From Phycicoccus sonneratiae (GTDB lineage Bacteria > Actinomycetota > Actinomycetes > Actinomycetales > Dermatophilaceae), in contig NZ_JAFDVD010000012.1 in NCBI RefSeq assembly GCF_016887965.1, positions 62,001 through 126,000 of the forward strand: 64,000 nucleotides of DNA, given 5' to 3'. The stretch's first letter is position 1; each line of letters starts with the position of its first letter. Below the pieces are notes generated by a model that made no database searches, was not told where the DNA came from, and saw nothing but the letters and a program-made list of their open reading frames with translations. Position numbers and translations under genes: made by a program. Below are positions 47,501 through 55,014 of this stretch, in pieces.

Positions 47501-47603
47501 GGTGGGCGCGAGCGAGGCGCTGCGGCTGGAGCAGACGGCGCTGCGACGGGCCACCGCCTCGCGCGTGGCCGCCCCGCAGCGGCGCTCCCCGGGCCCCGCC
47601 TGA
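44541..47603 (+). CDS. AfsR-like BTAD-STAND transcriptional regulator
   Basis: 1020 residues. An OmpR-type winged helix (LRLTEL-like start VQLEILGRVRLS ... VRNRVQSLVSGIRRKAG ... GRGYRLG, about 1-90) and a BTAD (about 95-240, HPYHEGFVALFMLALAATGQQGRALEVF) form a SARP-like DNA-binding half. A STAND/NB-ARC ATPase follows, with Walker A-like VTGLPGSGTSALA, in which the usual Lys is Thr, and Walker B RVLVVLDNV. The last ~350 residues are TPR-like helices. It is likely a transcription activator sensing a ligand through its TPR part. The start at GTG 44541 has GGAGGGA. Confidence 0.9.
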   Translation: MQLEILGRVRLSTDAGPVRLTELEHGLLASAALHGHVGVDTLAEWLWDGEPPSSVRNRVQSLVSGIRRKAGAELPVIVTEGRGYRLGEGVAVDLALWGDAVAEARALRPEDPVAALGRYDAALAVFGHEPLQGAPETAAVEVERNRLVQERLSVLEERHDAALRSGAHDGLVAELDALCARHPYHEGFVALFMLALAATGQQGRALEVFQEARARLDDELGVRPSDQLTEAQRIVLSGVPVGRRPEPLDDAIPAPEAPEHPSTPPAQPTVLGLPVPRTLPRRPDPFVGRVTELAEVRRAAEGLDDGPVVVAVTGLPGSGTSALALEAGHALRDLFPDGTLYHDGANSPGGVPVEAVVTSFLPLLGVHPEAVPASPRARAGLFRSLLDGRRVLVVLDNVTGGEDVTDLLPAGPGSMALVTSRRPVEGLGAGHRVRLRSLDPAAARTLLEALVGADRVAEAPDAVDDVVRLTGAVPLALRLAAARLSQRPDLGLDDVVERLERLGRTPGTDEIAVLRESLDELLEGLDATAQRCVAALAHLPADAFSGWVAGAVLGDPAAGDAALDAMLEASLVEPVVREDHDTQYRLHDLVRAQVRAGAARGAGAGTAAHPDTRRETEAAAAAALARSAAFLEDRPHRFLPVAPRSPELGTPEPRPRTRRRSRRFFRTETPLFVALARSVASQRPDLAWRLLDDCALGTDAASDLHAWFEAEAEVARALSGADDDSRLGAAHLLLCRAWLLQDRRSASREAHDLAEGARPRLLLLGAHGAAAAASLVSAQASTSLGRRDEAEAAIATAESSIGRVSDHTLAAWAAIARGTVHNDYDELSDAAREFTRAREILRDTPRTVAYALATLELSRARRRTGELGPATLLVDESLEILSGVGAVHMYSYALDARAEVSLAGGHATEALDEAGTALERASASRDAFLTARARRTRARALLALGRLGEAEAELRRAVEEFTALDRPLSVAFTYQVLAAALDAAGDAVGASEALRLEQTALRRATASRVAAPQRRSPGPA

Positions 47604-47622
47604 CGCGCCGTCACCGCGGACC

Positions 47623-48288
47623 TCACTCCCGCGAGGTGTACCCGCGGAAGGTCTTCCCGGCCCGCTGCGGGCCGCCGGTGCCCCACGTGTAGCTCTTCCG
47701 GGCGATCTCGTCGCCGTCGACGTTGCCCTCGACGGTGAGGATGGTGCGCGTGCTCGCGGTGACCTTGACGACGAGCCCGACGTGGCCGGCCCGGCTCGAG
47801 CCGTCGTCGCTCCAGACGAGCACGTCTCCGGGCGCCGGGAGGGCCTGTCGCGCCCCGGTGTACGGATGCCACCGGTCGGCGACGCGCGGGTCGGTGCGCC
47901 AGGCCTGCGAGCTCTCGTAGCTCGTCGGGATGCGCGGGAAGGCCGCGGGGTCGGGCATCGTGTGGCCGGTCCACATCGCCGCGATGAACGAGCCGCACCA
48001 CGAGTTGCCGTTGTAGTCGTTGTAGACCACCCGGTTGTCGTTGCTGCCGGACAGCTCGAGGACGTTGCGGTTCTGGGCCTTCTTGACCGTGCTGCTGTGC
48101 AGCGTGTTCGAGCCGGCGAGCTTGAACGACCGGGGGTTGTTGAGGGCGGCGTCGGCGCGGTCGACCGTGGCCTGCCGCAGCCCGGACAGGCCGGTCGTGG
48201 ACGGCAGCGGGTCGGCGAGGGCCGGGACGGCGGCCAGGGCGGTGAGGACCGACGCGGCGGCGAGGGCGAGGGCTGGACGGTGGTGCAC
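47623..48288 (-). CDS. Secreted CHAP-domain protein
   Basis: 221 residues. A signal peptide (PALALAAASVLTALAAVPALA) is followed by a CHAP-type cysteine amidase domain: catalytic Cys in GNSWCGSFIAAMW, then PAPGDVLVWSDDGSSRAGHVGLVVKV with the catalytic His, and TVEGNVDGDEI with an Asn. Such proteins cut peptidoglycan cross-links or act as scaffolds. GTG 48288 has AGGAGGT four bases upstream. It is convergent with the BTAD regulator (19-base gap), and the two seem to have entered together between manB and trm112. Confidence 0.88.
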   Translation of the reverse strand: MHHRPALALAAASVLTALAAVPALADPLPSTTGLSGLRQATVDRADAALNNPRSFKLAGSNTLHSSTVKKAQNRNVLELSGSNDNRVVYNDYNGNSWCGSFIAAMWTGHTMPDPAAFPRIPTSYESSQAWRTDPRVADRWHPYTGARQALPAPGDVLVWSDDGSSRAGHVGLVVKVTASTRTILTVEGNVDGDEIARKSYTWGTGGPQRAGKTFRGYTSRE

Positions 48289-48374
48289 GGCGACCTCCTG
48301 CGGGTGGCGTCTCGCGGACGTCCCGAGCCTGCCGCGGGCCGCTGCGAGGACGCTGCGGCGCGGCTGCGCGGCCG

Positions 48375-49802
48375 TCAGCCCCGGACGATGCCGAGCACGG
48401 CGTCGCGCACCCGGGCCATCGTCACGGCGTCCTCGGCCTCGACGTTGAGGCGCAGCAGGGGCTCGGTGTTCGAGGCCCGCAGGTTGAGCCACCACATCGG
48501 GTCGTCCGCTCCACCCTCGTGGACGAGGGTCAGCCCGTCGAGCCGGTCGACGGTGACCCCCTCCCCCTGCGCCCAGGCGAGGACCGCGTCGGTCGCGGCA
48601 CCGGCGTCGGCGACCGTCGAGTTGACCTCGCCGGACGCGGGGTAGCGGCTGAGGTCGGCCATGAGCGCGCTCAGCGGCTCGTCCTGCTCGCCGAGCGCCG
48701 CGAGCACGTGCATCGCGGCGAGCATCCCGGTGTCGGCGAACCAGAAGTCGCGGAAGTAGTAGTGCGCGCTGTGCTCGCCGCCGAAGACCGCCCGGTGCCG
48801 GGCCATCTCGCCCTTGATGAACGAGTGACCGACGCGGGTGCGGACGGCCCGGGCGCCGGTGGCCGCGATGACCTCGGGGACCTGCGCCGAGGTGATGACG
48901 TTGTGCACGACCGCGACGTCGGCGGGGTCCGCGCCCTCGGCGACGGCGCGGGCGACCTCGCGGCGGGCGATGAGCGCGGTGATCGCGCTCGGGCTGACCG
49001 GCTCACCGCGCTCGTCGACGACGAAGCAGCGGTCGGCGTCGCCGTCGAAGGCCAGCCCGAGGTCGGCGCCGTGGGCCGTGACCGCGGCCTGCAGGTCGCG
49101 CAGGTTCTCGGGCTCGAGCGGGTTCGCCTCGTGGTTCGGGAAGGTGCCGTCGAGCTCGAAGTACAGCGGCTCGACGGTGAGTGGCAGGGCGGTCAGGCCG
49201 GCCCCCGTGCCGAGGACGGCGGGGACGGTGAAGCCGCCCATCCCGTTGCCGGCGTCGACGACGACCCGCAGCGGCCGGATGCCCGAGAGGTCGACGAGGC
49301 CGCGGAGGAAGCCGGCGTAGTCGGCGAGCACGTCGCGCTCGACGAGGGTCCCGGTGGGTTCGTCGGCGGGGACGCCGTCGGCGAGCATCCGCTCCGCGAG
49401 GGTGCGGATGTCGGCGAGTCCGGAGTCCTGGCCGACCGGCCGGGCTCCGCTGCGGCACAGCTTGATCCCGTTGTAGCGCGCCGGGTTGTGGCTCGCGGTG
49501 AACATCGCGCCCGGCAGGTCGAGCGCCCCGCTGGCGTAGTAGAGCCCGTCGGTGCTGCACAGCCCGACGAGCGTGACGTCGAGCCCGCGTGCACGGACGC
49601 CGTCCGCGAAGGCCGCGACGAGCGCGGGTCCGCTGTCGCGCATGTCGTGGCCGAGCACGCAGCCCGCGGCACCGTCCGGCACGAGGACGACGTCGGCGAA
49701 CGCCGTGCCGAGGGCGCGGGCGACCTCGGGGTCGAGCTGGTCGGGCACGGTGCCGCGCACGTCGTAGGCCTTGACGACGTCGGCGAGGGAACGGGCGGTC
49801 AT
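48375..49802 (-). CDS. manB: Phosphomannomutase/phosphoglucomutase
   Basis: 475 residues of the alpha-D-phosphohexomutase family. Motifs in order are KAYDVRGTVPDQL, the phosphoserine loop TASHNPARYNGIK, the Mg2+ loop DGDADRCF, the sugar-binding GGEHSAHYYFRDFW and the phosphate-binding RASNTEPLLRLN. It interconverts mannose 6- and 1-phosphate for GDP-mannose, which feeds polyprenyl-phosphate mannose used by the GT87- and PIG-V-like proteins here. ATG 49802 lies eight bases after TAGGCT (49811-49816), so the mRNA may be leaderless. Confidence 0.95.
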   Translation of the reverse strand: MTARSLADVVKAYDVRGTVPDQLDPEVARALGTAFADVVLVPDGAAGCVLGHDMRDSGPALVAAFADGVRARGLDVTLVGLCSTDGLYYASGALDLPGAMFTASHNPARYNGIKLCRSGARPVGQDSGLADIRTLAERMLADGVPADEPTGTLVERDVLADYAGFLRGLVDLSGIRPLRVVVDAGNGMGGFTVPAVLGTGAGLTALPLTVEPLYFELDGTFPNHEANPLEPENLRDLQAAVTAHGADLGLAFDGDADRCFVVDERGEPVSPSAITALIARREVARAVAEGADPADVAVVHNVITSAQVPEVIAATGARAVRTRVGHSFIKGEMARHRAVFGGEHSAHYYFRDFWFADTGMLAAMHVLAALGEQDEPLSALMADLSRYPASGEVNSTVADAGAATDAVLAWAQGEGVTVDRLDGLTLVHEGGADDPMWWLNLRASNTEPLLRLNVEAEDAVTMARVRDAVLGIVRG

Positions 49803-49810
49803 GGCCGACG

Positions 49811-49816
49811 AGCCTA
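49811..49816 (-). promoter_or_regulatory. -10 box for manB
   Basis: TAGGCT on the minus strand, eight bases before ATG 49802. Confidence 0.45.
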
Positions 49817-49851
49817 CGGGAGGCGTCGCCGGCGGCCCCGGGACCCCGCCG

Positions 49852-51534
49852 TCACTCGACGAGCCGGATCGGGTCGCCGTCGAGGGTTGCCGTCCACGAC
49901 GTCGTGTCCGCCGGGCTCGAGCTCGGGCCGTAGTAGAACTCCAGCCGGACCCAGCACCCCGTCGGCGAGGAGTCGGTGCACGAGTACGTCGACGGGATGG
50001 GGACCGTGATCGTCTGCCATCGTCCGTTGTACGTGCTGCTCACCGAGATCTGGCAGGTCGGCAGCGACCCGTTGACGCGGCCCTTGCCGGTGCACCCGGT
50101 GAACGACCCGCCGCTCTCGATCGGCGGCACCACCGTGACCGTGCTGCCGGCCGTCGCGCCGTCGCCGATGTCGTAGAGGTTGACGTTGAGGAACTGCCCG
50201 CTGGAGTTCGTCGGCACCCGCGCGAGGAAGAACTTCGAGGTGCCGTTCGGGGTGTTGCCGTACATCACCATCTTCGAGAAGCCGGCGATGGAGATCTTGT
50301 CCTTGTCCGAGCTGTTGGTCCCGTAGGCCCGCAGGGCGAAGCGGTTGTGCCCGTCCTCGGTGTCGGCCCCGAGGCCGTTGGTGTGGATCTGCACCGCGTA
50401 GGTGCCGGCGGGCACCGGGCCGCTGATCCGGCACAGCCGCACCCAGCGCCGGAAGTTGTCGGCGACGTCGGGGCGCGCCGCGTACTGGGTGGTGCGCTTG
50501 TCGAGCACCTTGTTGAGGTCCCCGTAGTACCCGTCGAAGGTCTTCGGGGCGCAGCTGCCGCCGAGCTGCGGCCAGGCCGTCGGCTCCCACGGGTTGCCGG
50601 CCGGCCCGCGGAGGATGAACTCGGTGTCCGGTGCCGACGCCGAGGAGAACGGCTGGTCGCCGGTGCACCACGAGGTCGTCCCGCCGGCGTACCGCGTGGA
50701 CGGGTTCGAGACGAGGGCGGCGTCCGGGTAGGGCAGGTTCTTCGCGTTGTTGAGGTTCGCGGCGCCGAGGGTGCAGTAGTCACCGACCGCGACGAACGCC
50801 GGGTCGAAGGCCTCGATGGTGAGGTTGCTGACGGCCTGCCGGAGGGTGATCGTGTAGACGTGGCCCAGCGGGTCGTAGTCGACGTTGTCGTTGCCCGGGC
50901 AGCCGTCCGAGGTCGCCGCGGTGCACGTGTCGTTCTGGAAGGCGTCGCCGCTCTGCTTGTTCGCCGCCGGGCTCCCGATGTTGGCCCAGAACTGGCCGGT
51001 GTTGTCGCAGTTGCTGCTCGCCGTGCTGCCGGCCTCCGGGTCGTCCCCGAAGCGGTTGCACGGGCTGCCCAGCGGCACCGGACCCGCGAACTCGGCGACG
51101 GCGTGCCGGGACACCGCGGTGCTCGGCAGCCCGAGGAACCCGCCGAAGATGTTCTGCACCTGGGTGGTCACGTCGACCCGCAGGCGCGTCGAGCCGCCGG
51201 CGAGCGCCGCGGAGACCGTGGTCCCGCCGCCGTTGGTGAAGCCGTTGCCCGTCGCGTAGTCGCGCGCCGTCTGGTAGGCGGCGGTCCGGTCACCCGGCAG
51301 CTTGGTCACGCCGGCGAGGGCGGCGGCGTCGGCGGCCCGCTGCGCCCGTTGGCCCTCGAGGTACCAGTGCCCGACGTCGACCGCGAACGCCGAGAAGCCG
51401 AGCAGCACGACGAGCAGCAGGGCGGACGTGACCGCCACGTAGCCGCGCTCGTCGCGGCGGCGTGGACGGCGACGGGCGCGCGCGCTCAGCGCGAGGGGGA
51501 CGGAGGGACGGGTCCGGGGACGGGGACGAGCCAC
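49852..51534 (-). CDS. TadG-like protein with large ectodomain, copy 2
   Basis: 560 residues. After a basic N terminus comes the Tad/TadG signature: RDERGYVAVTSALLLVVLLGFSAFAVDVGHWYLEG, then QRAQRAADAAALAG. The remaining ~480 residues are extracytoplasmic, with Cys pairs (GSPCNRFGDD, CTAATSDGCPG, SCAPKTFDGYYGDL, GCTGKG) and a closing TITVPIPSTYSC ... GCWVRLEFYYG ... DGDPIRLVE. No VWA MIDAS is visible. It is closely related along its length to the protein encoded directly upstream. GTG 51534 has AGGAG five bases before it. Role: minor pilin, tip or adhesin, by inference. Confidence 0.83.
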   Translation of the reverse strand: MARPRPRTRPSVPLALSARARRRPRRRDERGYVAVTSALLLVVLLGFSAFAVDVGHWYLEGQRAQRAADAAALAGVTKLPGDRTAAYQTARDYATGNGFTNGGGTTVSAALAGGSTRLRVDVTTQVQNIFGGFLGLPSTAVSRHAVAEFAGPVPLGSPCNRFGDDPEAGSTASSNCDNTGQFWANIGSPAANKQSGDAFQNDTCTAATSDGCPGNDNVDYDPLGHVYTITLRQAVSNLTIEAFDPAFVAVGDYCTLGAANLNNAKNLPYPDAALVSNPSTRYAGGTTSWCTGDQPFSSASAPDTEFILRGPAGNPWEPTAWPQLGGSCAPKTFDGYYGDLNKVLDKRTTQYAARPDVADNFRRWVRLCRISGPVPAGTYAVQIHTNGLGADTEDGHNRFALRAYGTNSSDKDKISIAGFSKMVMYGNTPNGTSKFFLARVPTNSSGQFLNVNLYDIGDGATAGSTVTVVPPIESGGSFTGCTGKGRVNGSLPTCQISVSSTYNGRWQTITVPIPSTYSCTDSSPTGCWVRLEFYYGPSSSPADTTSWTATLDGDPIRLVE

Positions 51535-51610
51535 GGGGACTCCTGGGGGTGAGGCGGGTGCGAGAGAGGGGTGGTGCTGCCGACCGCCGGGTGCCCGCAC
51601 CGCGCCGCCG

Positions 51611-51629
51611 CCGACACCCGGGGTGTCGG
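51611..51629 (-). terminator. Stem-loop between the two TadG-like genes
   Basis: CCGACACCC 51611-51619 pairs exactly with GGGTGTCGG 51621-51629 around one base. It lies in the 120-base gap after copy 1 and may reduce read-through into copy 2. Confidence 0.5.
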
Positions 51630-51654
51630 TCGCTGCGGCGCCGCGGTGCTCATG

Positions 51655-53298
51655 TCACTCGACCAGTCGGATCGGGTCGCCGTCGAGGCTGGCGCTCCAC
51701 GACGTCGTGTCGGTCGGGCTGGACCCGCTGCCGTAGTTGAACTCCAGGCGGACCCAGCAGCCGGTCGGCGAGGAGTCGGTGCAGGAGTAGGTGGACGGAA
51801 TCGGCACGGTGATGGTCTGCCACTTGCCGTCGAAGCCGCTGTTCACCGTCACCTTGCAGTCGATGAGCGCGCCGTTGTACTTGCCCTTGCCGGTGCAGCC
51901 GGAGAACTTCGCGCTCGAGCCGTTCTCGGCGGGGGGCACGACGCGCACGTAGCTGCCCGTGCCGGCCCCCTCGCCGATGTCGAAGAGGTTGACGTTGAAG
52001 AACTGCCCGTCGGAGTTGCCCGGGATGCGGGCGAGGTAGAAGGTCGAGGTGCCGTTCGGGGTGTTGGCGAAGAGGGCCATCTTCGTGAACCCCGCGACCG
52101 CGATGTTGTCCTTGTCGTTGGCTCCGGAGCCGCGGGCCCGGAGCGCGAAGCGGTTGTGACCCTCCTGGGCGTCGGTGCCCTGCCCGTTGGTCTTCACCTG
52201 GATCGAGTAGGTGCCGGCCGGCGTCAAGCCCGGGACCTTGCAGAGCTGGACCCAGCGCCGGAAGTTCAGCGCCACGTCCTTGCGCGCGTTGTACTGGCTC
52301 GTCGTCTTGTCGAGCACCTTCGAGAGGTCCTCGTTGAACCCGTCGAAGGTCTTCGGGGCGCAGGTCCCGGTCATCACCGGCCAGGCGGTCGGCTCCCACG
52401 GGTTCGCCCCCGGCGAGCGGATGGTGAACTCGGTCGTCAGCAGGCCGATGTTCTTGGTGTTGGAGTTCGGGAATGCCGAGTCGCCGGGGCACCAGTCCCC
52501 CGGGCCGGTCTGGTAGCGGGTGGCGGGGTCGGTGACGAGGGTCTTGCTCGTGTTGAGGCCCGCCGCGCCGCTCAGCTGGGGGTTGTCGCACTTGGCCCCG
52601 GTGACGACCTGGGCCGGGTCGAATGCCTCGATGGTCAGGTCCGTGACCGCCTGACGGAGGGTGACCGTGTAGACGTACCCGTTCTCGTCGTAGTCGGTGT
52701 TGGTGCTCCCCGAGCACCCGTCGACGCCGCTGGTGCAGGTGCCGTTCTGGAAGGCGTCGCCCTGGGTCTTGTCGGTGCCGTAGTTGCCGACCATCGCGAA
52801 GAAGTTGCCGGCCGCGTTGCAGCTCGTGCTGTTGTAGGTGGTGCTGTTCTCGGGGTCGTCGCCGAACCGGTTGCACGGGCTGCCGAGCGGAACGGGGGCG
52901 GCGAACTCGGCGACGGCGTGCCGGCTGACGGCGGTGGTCGGCAGGCCGAGGAAGCCACCGAAGATGTTCGCCACCTGGGTGCTGACGTCGACCCGCAGGC
53001 GCGTCGAGCCGCCGGCGAGCGCGGACGAGACGGTCGTCCCGCCGCCGTTGGTGTAGCCGTTGCCCGTCGCGTAGTCGCGCGCCGTCTGGAACGCGGCGGG
53101 GCGGTCGCCGGGGAGCTTCGTCACGCCGGCGAGGGCCGCGGCGTCGGCCGCCCGCTGGGCCCGCTGGCCCTCGAGGTACCAGTGCCCGACGTCGACCGCG
53201 AACGCCGAGAAGCCGAGCAGCACGATGAGCAGCAGGCCGGACACGACGGCGACGTAGCCGCCCTCGTCGCGGGTCCGGCGGGAGGCGGCGCGGCTCAC
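51655..53298 (-). CDS. TadG-like protein with large ectodomain, copy 1
   Basis: 547 residues. It shares with copy 2 the membrane anchor (GGYVAVVSGLLLIVLLGFSAFAVDVGHWYLEG), the helix QRAQRAADAAALAGVTKLPGD, FGGFLGLPTTAVSRHAVAEFA, SCNAAG/CAPKTFDGFNEDLSKVLDK regions and the end PSTYSCTDSSPTGCWVRLEF. The central part (about residues 150-260) is the most diverged. GTG 53298 overlaps the TadE stop (GTGA); GTG 53307 is also in frame. It sits in the operon TadE-TadE-TadG-TadG. Confidence 0.83.
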   Translation of the reverse strand: MSRAASRRTRDEGGYVAVVSGLLLIVLLGFSAFAVDVGHWYLEGQRAQRAADAAALAGVTKLPGDRPAAFQTARDYATGNGYTNGGGTTVSSALAGGSTRLRVDVSTQVANIFGGFLGLPTTAVSRHAVAEFAAPVPLGSPCNRFGDDPENSTTYNSTSCNAAGNFFAMVGNYGTDKTQGDAFQNGTCTSGVDGCSGSTNTDYDENGYVYTVTLRQAVTDLTIEAFDPAQVVTGAKCDNPQLSGAAGLNTSKTLVTDPATRYQTGPGDWCPGDSAFPNSNTKNIGLLTTEFTIRSPGANPWEPTAWPVMTGTCAPKTFDGFNEDLSKVLDKTTSQYNARKDVALNFRRWVQLCKVPGLTPAGTYSIQVKTNGQGTDAQEGHNRFALRARGSGANDKDNIAVAGFTKMALFANTPNGTSTFYLARIPGNSDGQFFNVNLFDIGEGAGTGSYVRVVPPAENGSSAKFSGCTGKGKYNGALIDCKVTVNSGFDGKWQTITVPIPSTYSCTDSSPTGCWVRLEFNYGSGSSPTDTTSWSASLDGDPIRLVE

Positions 53299-53867
53299 GG
53301 CTGGCACGTCTGGGTCGACGGCTTGGGCTCGAAGCTGAGAACGGCGGACTCCTCGATGGTGATGTTCGTGAAGACGAACTTGGTGAAGGCGCTGTGGCGC
53401 ACCCGCATGTAGACGCCGACGCGGTCCGGGCCGGCGGTGTTCGTCGCCGACTTGGCGCAGGCCTTCTGGTCTGCCGCGGCCCAGTTCGAGTAGGTGGGGG
53501 CGAACGACGTGCCGTTCCACGTGAACTTCACGCAGGTCGTGCAGTCCGCGAAGCTGCTGGCCCCCGACGGGAACTTGTTGGCGGCGTTGGCCTTGTACAC
53601 CCAGAGCTGCTGGACCTGCCCGCGGTTGAAGGCCGACCCCTCGGCCATGACGCTGTTGACCGCGTCCTGGGCGTAGGTGCTCATCCGCGGTTCGGCCGAG
53701 GCGGTGCGCACACCGGCGCGCACGGCGCTGGCGACCGAGAGGTAGTCCTTGAAGAACATGCCGAACTCGATGATGCCGACGAGCAGCATGATGAAGAACG
53801 GGGTGACGAGGGCGGCCTCGACGGCCACGGCTCCTCGTTCCCGGTGGGGGCGGCGGGTCCTCGTCAT
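53295..53867 (-). CDS. TadE-like pseudopilin, second copy
   Basis: 190 residues. RERGAVAVEAALVTPFFIMLLVGIIEFGMFF is the TadE signature, with the processing Gly and mature Glu; the rest lies outside the membrane, with Cys residues in FADCTTCVKF, QKACAKS and TQTCQP. TadE-type pseudopilins are cleaved by TadV and help assemble Flp pili. ATG 53867 overlaps the upstream stop (ATGA). Confidence 0.9.
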   Translation of the reverse strand: MTRTRRPHRERGAVAVEAALVTPFFIMLLVGIIEFGMFFKDYLSVASAVRAGVRTASAEPRMSTYAQDAVNSVMAEGSAFNRGQVQQLWVYKANAANKFPSGASSFADCTTCVKFTWNGTSFAPTYSNWAAADQKACAKSATNTAGPDRVGVYMRVRHSAFTKFVFTNITIEESAVLSFEPKPSTQTCQP

Positions 53868-54448
53868 AGCACCGAGGCGCAGGCCTGGGTCGTGGGGATC
53901 TGCTCGAGACGCATGGACACCCGTTCCGTGACGACCTTGTTGTTGGCGAACATCACCGGCGCCTTGTGCGTGTAGCGCACCTGCACGCCGACCGAGTCGA
54001 CGATGGTCCCGGCGCAGGCGTTGCGGACCAGCCAGGTGCCCGCGGGGGCGCTCAGCGCGCCGGTGGCGTTGACGGTGTACTTGACGCAGGTCACGCCGGG
54101 GCAGGCCGGCGGGGAGACGAGGTTGCCGGCGACGTCGTTGGCCTCGTACACCCAGATGTCGACGACCCGCGTGTAGTCGAGGTCCGACATCGCGCTGACC
54201 GCCTGGCCCGCCGCGCTGGCGGCGAAGGTGGTGCTCATCGGGTCGGCCGAGCCCATCCGGGCGCCGGCCCGGGCGGCGGAGGAGACCGAGTAGGTGTCCT
54301 TGAAGAACATCGAGATGTCGATGACGCCCGCGAGCAGGAAGAACAGGAACATGAAGACGAGGGCGGCCTCGAGGGCCACGGCGCCTTGTTCGTCGCGCCG
54401 TGCCGCGCGGGAGACCGTACGCAGGGGACGCGGACGCAGCCGGTGCAC
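53864..54448 (-). CDS. TadE-like pseudopilin, first copy
   Basis: 194 residues. DEQGAVALEAALVFMFLFFLLAGVIDISMFF is the TadE-type helix and processing site. The ectodomain has paired Cys in PPACPGVTCVKY, RNACAGT and TQACASVL, resembling the second copy, so the two arose by duplication. It starts the operon; GTG 54448 follows a purine-rich AAAGGGG stretch. A -10 box TAGCGT lies at 54490-54495. Confidence 0.9.
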   Translation of the reverse strand: MHRLRPRPLRTVSRAARRDEQGAVALEAALVFMFLFFLLAGVIDISMFFKDTYSVSSAARAGARMGSADPMSTTFAASAAGQAVSAMSDLDYTRVVDIWVYEANDVAGNLVSPPACPGVTCVKYTVNATGALSAPAGTWLVRNACAGTIVDSVGVQVRYTHKAPVMFANNKVVTERVSMRLEQIPTTQACASVL

Positions 54449-54489
54449 GGCGGACCCCTTTCCCTGCGCGACGATTCTGGGCGGAACCG

Positions 54490-54495
54490 ACGCTA
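54490..54495 (-). promoter_or_regulatory. -10 box for the TadE/TadG operon
   Basis: TAGCGT on the minus strand, with a leader of about 35-40 nt to GTG 54448. The spacer beyond it (54496-54581) carries CGAACGGCCGA at about 54543 and GAACGGCCG nearby. Confidence 0.4.
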
Positions 54496-54581
54496 GGGCG
54501 GGGTGACGAGGGGTGGCGACGGGTCCGAGGGGTGAATCGTCCGAACGGCCGAGCAGGAACGGCCGTGTGGCCGCGGGCGGT

Positions 54582-54953
54582 TCAGGCCTCGGCGCTGCCC
54601 CGCAGGACGCGCAGGTGACCCCGGCGGGCGACCTCGCCGGTGACCTCGGGGTGGGACGGCGGGGGCTCGGCGGCCGGGCGGGGGCGGCCGGCCTCGCGGA
54701 CCGCGTCGGCGAGGGCCAGGAGGTCGTCGGAGCTGGGCTCGGGGTCCGGGTACTCGGTGGCGAGGCGCAGGACGTCCCAGCCGCGGGGGGCGGTGAGGCG
54801 CGTCGCGTGGTCGGCGCACAGGTCGTAGGTGTGCGGCTCGGCGTAGGTGGCCAGCGGACCGAGGACGGCCGCCCGGTCGGAGTACGCGTAGGTGAGCGTC
54901 GCCACCGCCGGCTGCCGGCAGCCGGTCTTGGTGCACTTCCGCGACAGGTTCAC
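54582..54953 (-). CDS. DUF3499 family protein
   Basis: 123 residues. Likely zinc ligands are C7 and C12 (RKCTKTGCRQ) and C46 with H49 (LCADHAT). The middle matches DUF3499: ATLTYAYSDRAAVLGPLATYAEPHTYDLC, then PRGWDVLRL. The tail is Pro/Glu-rich and variable. Function unknown; the gene is fixed beside the metallopeptidase-like gene and whiB2 in actinobacteria. GTG 54953 lies seven bases after TAGAGT; the frame is open upstream but without homology. Confidence 0.92.
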   Translation of the reverse strand: MNLSRKCTKTGCRQPAVATLTYAYSDRAAVLGPLATYAEPHTYDLCADHATRLTAPRGWDVLRLATEYPDPEPSSDDLLALADAVREAGRPRPAAEPPPSHPEVTGEVARRGHLRVLRGSAEA

Positions 54954-54960
54954 GCACGTG

Positions 54961-55007
54961 ACTCTAGGCGGCGGGTACGACGTCCCCTCGGAGGCACGCC
55001 GTAGCAT
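54961..55007. promoter_or_regulatory. Divergent leaderless promoters, DUF3499 and metallopeptidase-like genes
   Basis: Minus strand: TAGAGT at 54961-54966, seven bases before GTG 54953. Plus strand: TAGCAT at 55002-55007, seven bases before GTG 55015. Neither gene has a ribosome site. Confidence 0.55.
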
Positions 55008-55014
55008 CGGCCGG

